Assembly: GCF_042731755.1 (NCBI RefSeq) | Contig: NZ_JBHWLR010000003.1 | Coordinates: forward strand, 124,001 to 188,000 | Length of the DNA: 64,000 nucleotides | Direction: 5' to 3' | Origin: Promicromonospora sp042731755 | GTDB taxonomy: Bacteria > Actinomycetota > Actinomycetes > Actinomycetales > Cellulomonadaceae | Shown here: positions 1-7,475 of the stretch, in pieces | Layout: each line of letters begins with the position of its first letter | Position numbering within the stretch: the first letter of the stretch is position 1 | Program-made: the position numbers and the translations under genes | The notes under the pieces: model-generated | The model's input: only the letters and a program-made list of their open reading frames with translations | What the model was told of the DNA's origin: nothing | The model's database searches: none

Positions 1-116
1 GTCCTCACCGGCTCGCCTGCATCGGTCACAGCATCTGTACTCACGGGGAACAGTCAACAGCACACCGCCGACATCCGGGGTCCGCCGTCCACAGGTTCGA
101 CGGGTGGCTCCGGCGG

Positions 117-151
117 CCGGACCGGAATCAGTTTGGTCCAGGCCGGTCCGG
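117..151. other. Inverted repeat upstream of the ABC-F gene
   Basis: The sequence CCGGACCGG (117-125) is repeated inverted as CCGGTCCGG (143-151), giving a perfect 9-bp stem about 20 bases before the ATG at 171. It could be a leader hairpin or a regulator site. Leader attenuation is known for some antibiotic-resistance ABC-F genes, but no leader peptide could be assigned here, and the sequence further upstream (1-116) shows nothing else recognisable. Confidence 0.35.
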
Positions 152-170
152 CATCGGACCATGGTGACCC

Positions 171-1790
171 ATGGGCCATCTGGAAGTAGCGCATGCCGAG
201 TACCACCTGCCGGACGGCCGGACCCTCCTGGGGGACGTCTCGTTCCGCGTGGGCGAGGGCAGCGCGACGGCGATCGTGGGCCCCAACGGCGCGGGCAAGA
301 CGACGCTCCTGTGCCTGATCACCGGTGAGCTGGAGCCGCACGGCGGCTCCGTGGTCGTCAGCGGAGGGCTAGGCGTGATGCGCCAGTTCGTGGGCTCGGT
401 GCGCGACGAGACCACGGTGCGCGACCTGCTGGTCTCCGTCTCCGACGCGCGCCTGCAGCAGGCGGCGCGGGCGGTCGACGAGGCCGAGCACGCGATGCTC
501 ACCGTCGACGACGAGGACGCCCAGATGGCGTACGCGCAGGCGCTGTCGGACTGGGCCGAGGTGCGCGGGTACGAGGCCGAGACGCTGTGGGACGTGTGCA
601 CCATGGCCGCCCTCGGCGTGCCCTACGACCGCGCGCAGTTCCGCGAGGTGCGGACCATGTCCGGCGGCGAGCAGAAGCGGCTCGTGCTGGAGGCGCTGCT
701 GCGCGGCACCGACGAGGTGCTGCTGCTCGACGAGCCGGACAACTACCTGGACGTGCCGGGCAAGCGGTGGCTGGAGGAGCAGCTCAGGGCCACCCGCAAG
801 ACGGTCCTGTTCGTGTCGCACGACCGCGAGCTGCTCTCCACGGTGGCCGATCGCATCGTGTCGCTGGAGCCCGGCCCGGCCGGGGCCGACGCCTGGGTGC
901 ACGGCGGCGGGTTCGCCACGTTCCACGAGGCGCGGCGCGAGCGGTTCGCGCGGTTCGAGGAGCTGCGCCGCCGCTGGGACGAGAAGCACGCGCAGCTCAA
1001 GAAGCTCGTGCTGACCCTGCGCAACCAGGCCGCGAGCAGCCCCGACATGGCCTCGCGCTACCGGGCGGCGCAGACCCGCCTGCGCAAGTTCGAGGAGGTC
1101 GGCCCGCCGCCCGAGCCGCCGCGCGAGCAGGACATCACGATGCACCTGCGCGGCGGGCGCACCGGCCTGCGGGCCGTGACCTGCGAGGGGCTGGAGCTCA
1201 CGGGGCTCATGAAGCCGTTCGACCTGGAGATCTTCTACGGCGAGCGGGTCGCGGTGCTGGGCTCGAACGGGTCGGGCAAGTCGCACTTCCTGCGGCTCCT
1301 CGCGGGCGGCGACGTCGCGCACTCGGGCTCGTGGAAGCTCGGGGCGCGCGTGGTCGCCGGCCACTTCGCGCAGACCCACGCCCACCCCGAGCTGTTCGGG
1401 CGCGCGCTGCTCGACATCCTGTGGGAGGACCACGCGCAGGACAAGGGCAAGGCGATGGCGCGCCTGCGGCGCTACGAGCTCACCGTGGCGGCCGAGCGGC
1501 CGTTCGACCGGCTGTCGGGCGGCCAGCAGGCCCGGTTCCAGATCCTGCTGCTGGAGCTCGCGGGCTCGACGGCGCTGCTGCTCGACGAGCCCACCGACAA
1601 CCTCGACCTGGAGTCGGCCGAGGCGCTGCAGGAGGGCCTGGAGTCCTTCGACGGCACGGTGCTGGCAGTGACCCACGACCGCTGGTTCGCGCGGTCGTTC
1701 GACCGGTACCTGGTCTTCGGCTCCGACGGCATCGTGCGCGAGACGCCGGAGCCCGTGTGGGACGAGCGGCGGGTCGACCGGGAGCGCTGA
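171..1790 (+). CDS. ABC-F family ATPase (ribosome-associated, possible antibiotic-resistance type)
   Basis: A 539-residue cytoplasmic protein with two ABC ATPase domains in tandem and no membrane segments, which is the ABC-F arrangement. Walker A motifs lie at about residues 37-45 (GPNGAGKTT) and 364-371 (GSNGSGKS), signature motifs at 164-168 (SGGEQ) and 448-453 (LSGGQQ), and Walker B LLLDEP in both halves. A charged linker of roughly 100 residues joins the halves. Known ABC-F proteins act on the ribosome as translation factors or protect it from antibiotics; which role applies here cannot be read from sequence. The ATG at 171 has no convincing Shine-Dalgarno. It stands alone on the plus strand before an ECF41-regulated gene. 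Confidence 0.9.
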   Translation: MGHLEVAHAEYHLPDGRTLLGDVSFRVGEGSATAIVGPNGAGKTTLLCLITGELEPHGGSVVVSGGLGVMRQFVGSVRDETTVRDLLVSVSDARLQQAARAVDEAEHAMLTVDDEDAQMAYAQALSDWAEVRGYEAETLWDVCTMAALGVPYDRAQFREVRTMSGGEQKRLVLEALLRGTDEVLLLDEPDNYLDVPGKRWLEEQLRATRKTVLFVSHDRELLSTVADRIVSLEPGPAGADAWVHGGGFATFHEARRERFARFEELRRRWDEKHAQLKKLVLTLRNQAASSPDMASRYRAAQTRLRKFEEVGPPPEPPREQDITMHLRGGRTGLRAVTCEGLELTGLMKPFDLEIFYGERVAVLGSNGSGKSHFLRLLAGGDVAHSGSWKLGARVVAGHFAQTHAHPELFGRALLDILWEDHAQDKGKAMARLRRYELTVAAERPFDRLSGGQQARFQILLLELAGSTALLLDEPTDNLDLESAEALQEGLESFDGTVLAVTHDRWFARSFDRYLVFGSDGIVRETPEPVWDERRVDRER

Positions 1791-1798
1791 GCGGCGTC

Positions 1799-1825
1799 TG
1801 TCACAGATCCGGGGTGCTCCCGGTC
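1799..1825 (+). promoter_or_regulatory. Putative ECF41-type promoter
   Basis: TGTCACA (1799-1805) is followed after 16 bases by GGTC (1822-1825). The recalled ECF41 promoter consensus is TGTCACA, about 16 bases, then CGTC. The match lies about 60 bases before the SDR start at 1884, and the ECF41 sigma gene is directly convergent. ECF41 regulons usually include such a neighbouring oxidoreductase or epimerase gene. Confidence 0.6.
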
Positions 1826-1883
1826 GAACACGTGACGGGCCGTCCGGGCCCGTCCGCGAACATCGCCAACCAAGGAGCACACC

Positions 1884-2627
1884 ATGAAGATCGTGGTCAT
1901 CGGCGGCACGGGCCTCGTCGGCAGCCAGGTCGTGAAGAATCTGGAGGCGCACGGGCACGAGGCGGTCGCCGCCGCGCCCCAGACCGGCGTGAACACCCTG
2001 ACCGGTGAGGGTCTTGACGAGGTGCTGGAGGGCGCGCAGGTGGTGATCGACCTCAGCAACTCGCCGTCGTTCGCCGAGGAGGACGTCACCAACTTCTTCC
2101 GGACCTCGACGACCAACCTCCTGGAGGCGGAGAAGAAGGCCGGCGTGCAGCACCACGTGATCGTCTCGATCGTCGGCGCCGACGGCATCGACTCCGGCTA
2201 CATGCGCGCGAAGGTCGTGCAGGAGGACCTGGTCAAGGCCTCCGGCTCGGGCTGGTCGATCGTCCGGTCCACGCAGTTCTTCGAGTTCCTCGCCTCGATC
2301 GCCGACACGGCGACCGTCGACGGCGTCGTCCACATCGCGCCCGTCCGCTTCCAGCCGATCGCCTCGGCGGACGTCGCCAAGTTCGTCGGCCGGACCGCCG
2401 CGGGCACGCCCCTCGGCGCGACCATCGAGATCGCCGGCCCCGAGACCTTCGGGTTCGACGAGATCGTGCGCAAGCACCTCGCCTCGAAGGACGACCCCCG
2501 CGAGGTGGTCGCCGACCCGAGCGCGACCTACTTCGGCGCGGAGCTCAAGGACGCCGAGCTCGTCCCCGCGGGGGAGGCCCAGCTCGGCGAGGTCAGCTAC
2601 GAGCAGTGGCGGGCGGCTCAGGCGTAG
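1884..2627 (+). CDS. NmrA-like / atypical SDR NAD(P)-binding protein, likely ECF41 target
   Basis: A 247-residue Rossmann-fold protein opening with the dinucleotide-binding motif GGTGLVGS (about residues 8-15). It lacks the classical YxxxK active site, as in NmrA-like or atypical SDR proteins annotated as NAD(P)H-binding proteins or epimerases. AAGGAG sits about 8 bases before the ATG. Its 3' end overlaps by 35 bases the 3' end of a convergent ECF41 sigma gene. ECF41 factors are commonly encoded beside carboxymuconolactone decarboxylase, oxidoreductase or epimerase genes, and an ECF41-like promoter lies upstream at 1799-1825. The substrate is unknown. Confidence 0.85.
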   Translation: MKIVVIGGTGLVGSQVVKNLEAHGHEAVAAAPQTGVNTLTGEGLDEVLEGAQVVIDLSNSPSFAEEDVTNFFRTSTTNLLEAEKKAGVQHHVIVSIVGADGIDSGYMRAKVVQEDLVKASGSGWSIVRSTQFFEFLASIADTATVDGVVHIAPVRFQPIASADVAKFVGRTAAGTPLGATIEIAGPETFGFDEIVRKHLASKDDPREVVADPSATYFGAELKDAELVPAGEAQLGEVSYEQWRAAQA

Positions 2628-3549
2628 CGTCCCCGGTGCCCGCCTCCGGCGCGGCCTGGTCCGCCCAGGCCCGCCGGAGCGGCGCCGTCTTGTCGGGGTT
2701 CATCTGCCACATCAGCTCCTGCACGCCGTCCTCGGACACGATCGCGGACAGGACGCCGACCAGCGCGCCGTCCCGCTCCATCGCGAAGCCCTCGGCGCCG
2801 TTGACCTCGATGGGCCGCGTGGTGATGCCCGCCCAGAAGACCTCCGCGAACGACGACAGGACCCGGGCCACCTTGGCGCGGCCCTGGACCACGACGCGGG
2901 CGACGTTCTTGGCCCGGCCGTTGCTGTCGGCACGCGTCACGACGTCCTCGGCGAACAGCTGCTCCAGCCGGGCGACGTCGCCCACCCGGGCCGCGGCGAG
3001 GAACGCCGTGAGCAGGTCGCGCCGGGCCGTGTCGCTCACCGTGTTCTTGCGCTCCGAGACGAGGTGCTTGCGGGCCCGGCTCACGAGCTGGCGGGTGGCG
3101 GTGGGGGAGACCCCCACGATCTGGGCGATCTCCGGGTACCCGTAGTCGAACGCCTCGCGCAGCACGTACGCGGCGCGCTCCGTGGGGGAGAGCTTCTCGA
3201 GCAGCACCAGCACCGCGACGTCCAGGGCCTCCGCGCGCTCCGCGCCCAGCGTCGGGTCCGCGCTCGTGTCCACCGGCTCCGGCAGCCACGGTCCGACGTA
3301 CGTCTCGCGCCGCGACCGCGCGCTCTGCAGCACGTTGATCGCCAGCCGGGTCGCCGCCGTCGTCAGGAACGCCTGCGGGTTGACGACGACCGACCGGTCC
3401 GTCGTCTGCCACCGCACCCAGGTCTCCTGCACCACGTCCTCGGCCTCCGCGGCCGAGCCGAGCATGCGGTACGCGATGCCGAACAGCCGGCGGCGGGCCG
3501 ACGCGAAGACCTCCGCGGCGTCATCGAGCGTGTCCACGTCGCCGGTCAT
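2593..3549 (-). CDS. ECF41 family RNA polymerase sigma factor (SigJ-like) with fused SnoaL-like domain
   Basis: A 318-residue extracytoplasmic-function sigma factor. Region 2 lies at about residues 15-80 and region 4 at about 110-165 (HTH around YPEIAQIVGVSPTATRQL). The C-terminal third is a SnoaL/NTF2-like domain that replaces a separate anti-sigma factor. Three ECF41 hallmarks are visible: WLPEP at 88-92 in the linker, DSNGR at 208-212 where the family has DGGGR-like residues, and NPDK at 284-287. Its ATG overlaps the stop of the upstream TetR gene (ATGA, 3546-3549), so both are likely on one transcript. The convergent NmrA-like gene is the predicted target. Confidence 0.93.
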   Translation of the reverse strand: MTGDVDTLDDAAEVFASARRRLFGIAYRMLGSAAEAEDVVQETWVRWQTTDRSVVVNPQAFLTTAATRLAINVLQSARSRRETYVGPWLPEPVDTSADPTLGAERAEALDVAVLVLLEKLSPTERAAYVLREAFDYGYPEIAQIVGVSPTATRQLVSRARKHLVSERKNTVSDTARRDLLTAFLAAARVGDVARLEQLFAEDVVTRADSNGRAKNVARVVVQGRAKVARVLSSFAEVFWAGITTRPIEVNGAEGFAMERDGALVGVLSAIVSEDGVQELMWQMNPDKTAPLRRAWADQAAPEAGTGDATPEPPATARS

Positions 3550-4160
3550 TCCGCACTCCGCCGTGCTCGTCGACCGGCGGCGACGTCGAGCACGTTGTCG
3601 ACGAGCGCCTCGGCGTCGGCGCCCTGTCCGAACATGCCGAAGGCCGTACCGAGGTGGGCCGGCGCGAGGATCAGCAGGACCAGGTCGATGGGCTCGAGCT
3701 CCGTCGCGCCGCTCGCGTCGAGCATCCGCTGGAAGAGCTCGAACCGCGGGCGGAGCAGCTCCTGGGTCCGCTCCGGGCCCAGGTGCGTGTCGCGTGATGC
3801 CGTCGCGAGCGCCTGGACGAACGAGAGCCCTCCGGGCCTGTTGAACGTCTCGATGAGATCGCGGGTGTAGGTCAGCAGGTCGGCGCGCAGGTCGCCGGTG
3901 GCGGGGATGGGGGACGACTCGTTCACGTCGGACACCGCGACGTCGAGCGCCAGCGCGTCGCGTGTGCGCCAGCGTCGGTAGATCGTCGCCGGGTGGACCC
4001 CTGCGTGCGCGGCGACCTCGGGGATGTCCGGCGATTCGCCGCCGTTCGCCGCCATGAGCTCGCGCACCGCGTCGTGCACGGCGGACCGGGTCCGTGCCGT
4101 CCGACCGCCAGGGCGAACGGTGCCGGTCGCCTGGAACCCCGCGTCGTGTGGGTCTGACAT
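3546..4160 (-). CDS. TetR/AcrR family transcriptional regulator
   Basis: A 204-residue protein with an N-terminal TetR-type helix-turn-helix at about residues 30-70 (including VAAHAGVHPATIYRRWRTRD) and an all-helical ligand-binding C-terminal region. It is transcribed away from the FAD monooxygenase gene at 4254 and translationally coupled to the downstream ECF41 sigma gene by an ATGA overlap. Two inverted repeats in the divergent intergenic region (4175-4187 and 4220-4233) are plausible operators, so it probably represses itself and the monooxygenase. The ligand is unknown. Confidence 0.9.
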   Translation of the reverse strand: MSDPHDAGFQATGTVRPGGRTARTRSAVHDAVRELMAANGGESPDIPEVAAHAGVHPATIYRRWRTRDALALDVAVSDVNESSPIPATGDLRADLLTYTRDLIETFNRPGGLSFVQALATASRDTHLGPERTQELLRPRFELFQRMLDASGATELEPIDLVLLILAPAHLGTAFGMFGQGADAEALVDNVLDVAAGRRARRSAE

Positions 4161-4174
4161 GCGCCCACCTTATC

Positions 4175-4233
4175 GCAAGTGGATTGCATTAGCGGGAGGG
4201 CCGTCCTATGCTCACTAACGCGAAATGATTCGC
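4175..4233. promoter_or_regulatory. Putative TetR operators in the divergent promoter region
   Basis: Two inverted repeats lie between the TetR start (4160) and the monooxygenase start (4254): GCAA-5-TTGC at 4175-4187 and the perfect repeat GCGAA-ATGA-TTCGC at 4220-4233. Their position between divergent genes fits autoregulation and control of the oxidoreductase. Confidence 0.5.
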
Positions 4234-4253
4234 ATCAAGATGGGGAGGGCGAG

Positions 4254-5471
4254 ATGTCGAAGGTGCTGATCGTGGGGGCCGGGATCGCCGGCGACGCGCT
4301 GGCCGTGCTGCTCGACCGGGCCGGCTGGCAGGTCGACGTCGTCGAGATCGCGCCGGCCCTCCGTGCCGGCGGGCAGACCGTGGACCTGCGTGGCAACAGC
4401 CGCGACGTGCTGGAGCGACTCGGGCTGCTCGACGCCGCCCTCGCGGCGACGGTCGAACAGCGGGGCATCGCCTGGATCGACGAGCACGAGCGCCGACGCG
4501 CGGAGATGCCGGTCGAGGCTTTCGGCGGTGCGGGCTTCGTCTCCTCGGAGGAGCTGCTGCGCACCGACCTCGCGCGAATACTCCACGGCGCCACCGGCCC
4601 GCGGACCTCGCACCGCTTCGGGGACACGGTCGTCGGGCTCACCGAGGTGGACGGCGGAGTCTCGGTCCAGTTCCGCGAGCACCCGCCGGAGCGCTACGAC
4701 CTCGTGGTCGGCGCGGACGGCGCGCACTCCCGTGTGCGCCGGCTCGTCCTCGGGCCCGAGGAGGCGTTCAGGCGGCCGCTCGGTCTGGCCCACGCATGGT
4801 TCACGCTGGACGAGACACCGACGACCCCCGGGCTCGACGGCTGGTTCCTCATGCACAACGTGCCGGGGGCCCGCGTCGTGGAGGCGCGGCCCGGGCACCC
4901 GGGCGAGCAGGAGGTCGGCCTGACGTTCCCCGCCGACATGCTGCCGCCCCGTGGTGACGCCGAGGCACGGTTCGCGCTCCTCGAGCGCACCTTCGCGGAC
5001 GTCGGCTGGCGCACCCCCGAGTTCCTGGCCGCCGCCCGCACGGCCGACGACTTCGCGCTCGACACCTACGACCAGATCCAGATGGACACCTGGTCACAGG
5101 GGCACGTCGTCCTCCTCGGAGACAGTGCCTGGTGCGCCAGCCCGCTCAGCGGCCTCGGAACCGCACTCGCCCTCCGAGGCGCCGCAGTGCTCGCCGACCA
5201 GCTCGGCGCCAGGCTCCCGGAGGACGTCGAAGGGGCGCTCGCGGCCTACGAGGCAGCAATGCGACCCGTGACCGTCCGGGCGCAGGCGATGTACCCGGGC
5301 CGGGTCCGCTCGTTCGCCCCGCGCACGCGATCGGGCATCCGCGCGATGACGACCGTGATGCGGCTGGTCCAGCGTGGTCCGGTCGGCGCCGTCCTGACTC
5401 GGCTGGTCCCCGACTACGGCCGTTCGGGTGAGGCGGCGCCGTCCCGCGCACCCATGAGATCTCCCCGATAG
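4254..5471 (+). CDS. FAD-dependent monooxygenase (PHBH / aromatic hydroxylase fold)
   Basis: A 405-residue flavoprotein. The N-terminal GAGIAG motif (about residues 8-13) is the FAD dinucleotide-binding glycine pattern. VVGADGAHSRVR near residue 160 is the DG motif of class A flavin monooxygenases, and LLGDSAW near residue 285 is the GD motif contacting FAD. The ATG at 4254 follows GGGGAGGG. A divergent TetR regulator controls it by arrangement. Relatives hydroxylate aromatic compounds or inactivate antibiotics such as tetracycline and rifampicin; the substrate cannot be read from sequence. The upstream in-frame extension to 4179 overlaps the putative operators and was rejected. Confidence 0.88.
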   Translation: MSKVLIVGAGIAGDALAVLLDRAGWQVDVVEIAPALRAGGQTVDLRGNSRDVLERLGLLDAALAATVEQRGIAWIDEHERRRAEMPVEAFGGAGFVSSEELLRTDLARILHGATGPRTSHRFGDTVVGLTEVDGGVSVQFREHPPERYDLVVGADGAHSRVRRLVLGPEEAFRRPLGLAHAWFTLDETPTTPGLDGWFLMHNVPGARVVEARPGHPGEQEVGLTFPADMLPPRGDAEARFALLERTFADVGWRTPEFLAAARTADDFALDTYDQIQMDTWSQGHVVLLGDSAWCASPLSGLGTALALRGAAVLADQLGARLPEDVEGALAAYEAAMRPVTVRAQAMYPGRVRSFAPRTRSGIRAMTTVMRLVQRGPVGAVLTRLVPDYGRSGEAAPSRAPMRSPR

Positions 5472-5497
5472 GCGGTGCGTTGGGCGAGCATAGGGCC

Positions 5498-6247
5498 ATG
5501 ACCACACCCGACCCGATCTTCGTGGACCCCCGCCTCGCGCGCCTCTACGACGCCTTCGACGACGACCGCAGCGACCTCGACCTGTACGCCGGCCTCGCCG
5601 AGCGGCTGGGCGCCCGCAGCGTCGTCGACGTCGGCTGCGGCACCGGCGTGCTCGCCCTGCTGCTGGCCTCCCGCGGCCTGGCCGTGACCGGCGTCGACCC
5701 CGCCGCCGCCTCCCTGGAGGTGGCCCGCCGCAAGCCCGGCGCCGAGGGTGTGACCTGGGTCGAGGGCGGGGCCGACGCCGTCGCCGGGCTGGGCCTCGCG
5801 GCCGACCTCGCCACGATGACCGGCAACGTGGCACAGGTCTTCACCGGCGACGACGACTGGGCGCGGGCGCTCGCGGCGGTCCACGACGCGCTCCGGCCCG
5901 GCGGGGTGCTCGTGTTCGAGACCCGGGTCCCCGCGCGCCAGGCCTGGCTCCGCTGGACGCGCGAGCACTGGTCGGCCCGCCGCACGATCCCCGGCGTCGG
6001 CGAGGTCGAGACCTGGACCGAGCTGCTGGAGGTCGCGCTCCCGCTGGTCACCTTCCAGCACACCTACCGCTTCCCGCCCGGCCTGCTGCCCGACGGCGAC
6101 GTGGTCACCTCGGTCTCGACGCTGCGGTTCCGGGAGCGCGACGAGGTCGAGGCGTCGCTGGCCGCCGCCGGGTTCACGGTCGAGGAGGTGCTGGACGCGC
6201 CCGACCGGCCGGGCCTGGAGTGGGTGTTCGTGGCCCGCCGAAGCTAG
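5498..6247 (+). CDS. Class I SAM-dependent methyltransferase
   Basis: A 249-residue protein with the motif I core VVDVGCGTG at about residues 43-51 and the acidic residue of motif II in VTGVDP, the usual Rossmann-like methyltransferase fold of the Methyltransf_25/11 families. The C-terminal half is beta-rich and probably shapes the acceptor site. The start at 5498 was chosen because ATG directly precedes the conserved N-terminus; a TTG at 5480 is possible. It lies 26 bases after the monooxygenase stop on the same strand, so co-transcription is possible. The substrate is unknown. Confidence 0.85.
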   Translation: MTTPDPIFVDPRLARLYDAFDDDRSDLDLYAGLAERLGARSVVDVGCGTGVLALLLASRGLAVTGVDPAAASLEVARRKPGAEGVTWVEGGADAVAGLGLAADLATMTGNVAQVFTGDDDWARALAAVHDALRPGGVLVFETRVPARQAWLRWTREHWSARRTIPGVGEVETWTELLEVALPLVTFQHTYRFPPGLLPDGDVVTSVSTLRFRERDEVEASLAAAGFTVEEVLDAPDRPGLEWVFVARRS

Positions 6248-6278
6248 GGGCGCGGCCCGCCGGGGCTAGGGGCGCGGC
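6243..6278 (+). repeat. 14-bp direct repeat GCTAGGGGCGCGGC
   Basis: The 14-base unit occurs at 6243-6256 and again at 6265-6278, at and just past the methyltransferase stop and before the TetR promoter. It is probably a small local duplication; no function is evident. Confidence 0.6.
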
Positions 6279-6289
6279 GCGCTCTTTTC

Positions 6290-6302
6290 ATGGCAGTGCC
6301 AT
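6290..6302. promoter_or_regulatory. Palindrome ATGGCA-G-TGCCAT upstream of a TetR gene
   Basis: This perfect 6-1-6 palindrome lies 17 bases before the ATG of the TetR gene at 6319, in an AT-richer stretch that could hold the promoter. It fits an autoregulatory operator. Confidence 0.5.
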
Positions 6303-6318
6303 GTCATAGGATTCCCGC

Positions 6319-6972
6319 ATGGCGAGGCAGAAGGACCCGGCAGTGCGCACGCAGCTCCTGGAGCGTGCGGCGCGGATGCTGCGCGAGCGCGAACCCATCA
6401 CGCTGCGGTCGCTCGTCGACGGGACCGGGGTCTCGACGATGGCGGTCTACACCTACTTCGGCGGGATGGACGGGGTGTGGCGCGCGCTGCGCCAGGAGGG
6501 CTTCACGCGGCTCTCGGCGCGGTTCGAGGCCCTCGTCGTGCCGGACGACCCCGTCGAGGACCTCGTGGCGGGGGTCGCGGCCTACGTCGTCAACGCGCTC
6601 GAGTTCCCCGACCTCTACCGGGTCATGTTCGACGCGACAGTCGAGCTCGAGGACGTCGAGGCCGCCGAGTCGACCCTCGGCTATCTCGTGCGCGCCGCGC
6701 GGCGCTGTCGCGACGCGGGCCGCATCGCCGAGGACGCCGACCCCGAGCGGCTCGCCACCGAGGTCTGGACGGTCAGCCACGGGATCGTGTCGCTGGTCGT
6801 GAGCCGGGTCGCCTCCCGGCGCACCCTCGCCTCAGGAATTCCCCTGCTCACCGCGGTGATCGTCGCGGCCGGCGACGATCCCGCGGTGTGCCGGCGCTCG
6901 GTCGAGGCCGGCTGGGTCGCGCTGCGCCCGCCTCAGGGGAGCACGGCGATGGCGTCGACCTCGACCACGTAG
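6319..6972 (+). CDS. TetR family regulator
   Basis: A 217-residue regulator with an N-terminal TetR helix-turn-helix at about residues 25-55 (LVDGTGVSTMAVYTYFGGMD) and a helical C-terminal domain resembling the TetR_C_33 / WHG class. Its 3' end overlaps by 40 bases the 3' end of the convergent RidA-like gene. A palindrome at 6290-6302 sits at its promoter, and a different palindrome (7382-7405) precedes the RidA-like gene, so it may control either. The ligand is unknown. Confidence 0.88.
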   Translation: MARQKDPAVRTQLLERAARMLREREPITLRSLVDGTGVSTMAVYTYFGGMDGVWRALRQEGFTRLSARFEALVVPDDPVEDLVAGVAAYVVNALEFPDLYRVMFDATVELEDVEAAESTLGYLVRAARRCRDAGRIAEDADPERLATEVWTVSHGIVSLVVSRVASRRTLASGIPLLTAVIVAAGDDPAVCRRSVEAGWVALRPPQGSTAMASTSTT

Positions 6973-7340
6973 CCCGGCGCGGCCAGCGCGGTGACACCGA
7001 TCCAGGTGCTCGGCTGCTGGAACTCGACGCCCAGCTTCGCGGCGGCCCGCTCACGTCCGATGACGAACTGCTCGGCCTTGTCCGCGTCGAGGTCGACGAT
7101 GTAGACGGTCACCTTGGCCAGGTCGGCCGCCGTCGCCCCGACCGCGTCGAGCGCGGCGGCGATGTTGAGGTAGGCCTTCTCGGCCTGTGCGGCCACGTCG
7201 TCCCGGCCCACGAGGTTGCCCTCGGTGTCCCACGACACCTGGCCGGCCAGGTAGACGGTGCGCGAACCCTGCGTGTCGGCCACCTGGTGGTGGACGTCGA
7301 CGCGGTGGACGCCTTCGGGGTGCACCAGCTTGACGGTCAT
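6933..7340 (-). CDS. RidA (YjgF/YER057c/UK114) family protein
   Basis: A 135-residue protein of the RidA superfamily, which includes enamine/imine deaminases that hydrolyse reactive 2-aminoacrylate intermediates and many uncharacterised subgroups. Family features include VYLAGQVSWDTEGN in the N-terminal half and VEVDAIAVLP at the C-terminus. The canonical catalytic Arg of true RidA could not be placed confidently, so it may belong to an Rid1-7 subgroup. The start at 7340 follows a strong AAGGAG; in-frame codons up to 7391 lack a ribosome site. It converges on the TetR gene at 6319. Confidence 0.85.
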   Translation of the reverse strand: MTVKLVHPEGVHRVDVHHQVADTQGSRTVYLAGQVSWDTEGNLVGRDDVAAQAEKAYLNIAAALDAVGATAADLAKVTVYIVDLDADKAEQFVIGRERAAAKLGVEFQQPSTWIGVTALAAPGYVVEVDAIAVLP

Positions 7341-7381
7341 CGTCCTGCTCCTTCTTCTCCACGGTCTGCTCGAACCCCCAA

Positions 7382-7405
7382 AACATAACACTGCGATGCT
7401 ATGTT
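7382..7405. promoter_or_regulatory. Inverted repeat AACATA-12-TATGTT before the RidA-like gene
   Basis: AACATA (7382-7387) is mirrored by TATGTT (7400-7405), 42 bases upstream of the RidA-like start. The AT-rich arms stand out in this GC-rich DNA and look like a dimeric repressor operator overlapping a promoter. The neighbouring TetR protein (6319-6972) is the nearest candidate ligand. Confidence 0.5.
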
Positions 7406-7475
7406 ATCGAGAGGGTGTGGCCAGGGTCACGCCCGGCGCGGCCGGGCGTGGGACCGGGCCCGGCCGGAGGTCGGT

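Noticed and set aside
369..2477. 702-codon minus-strand frame opposite the ABC-F and SDR genes
   Set aside because: It mirrors two clearly recognisable genes; its product is Arg/Leu/His-rich shadow sequence without any motif.
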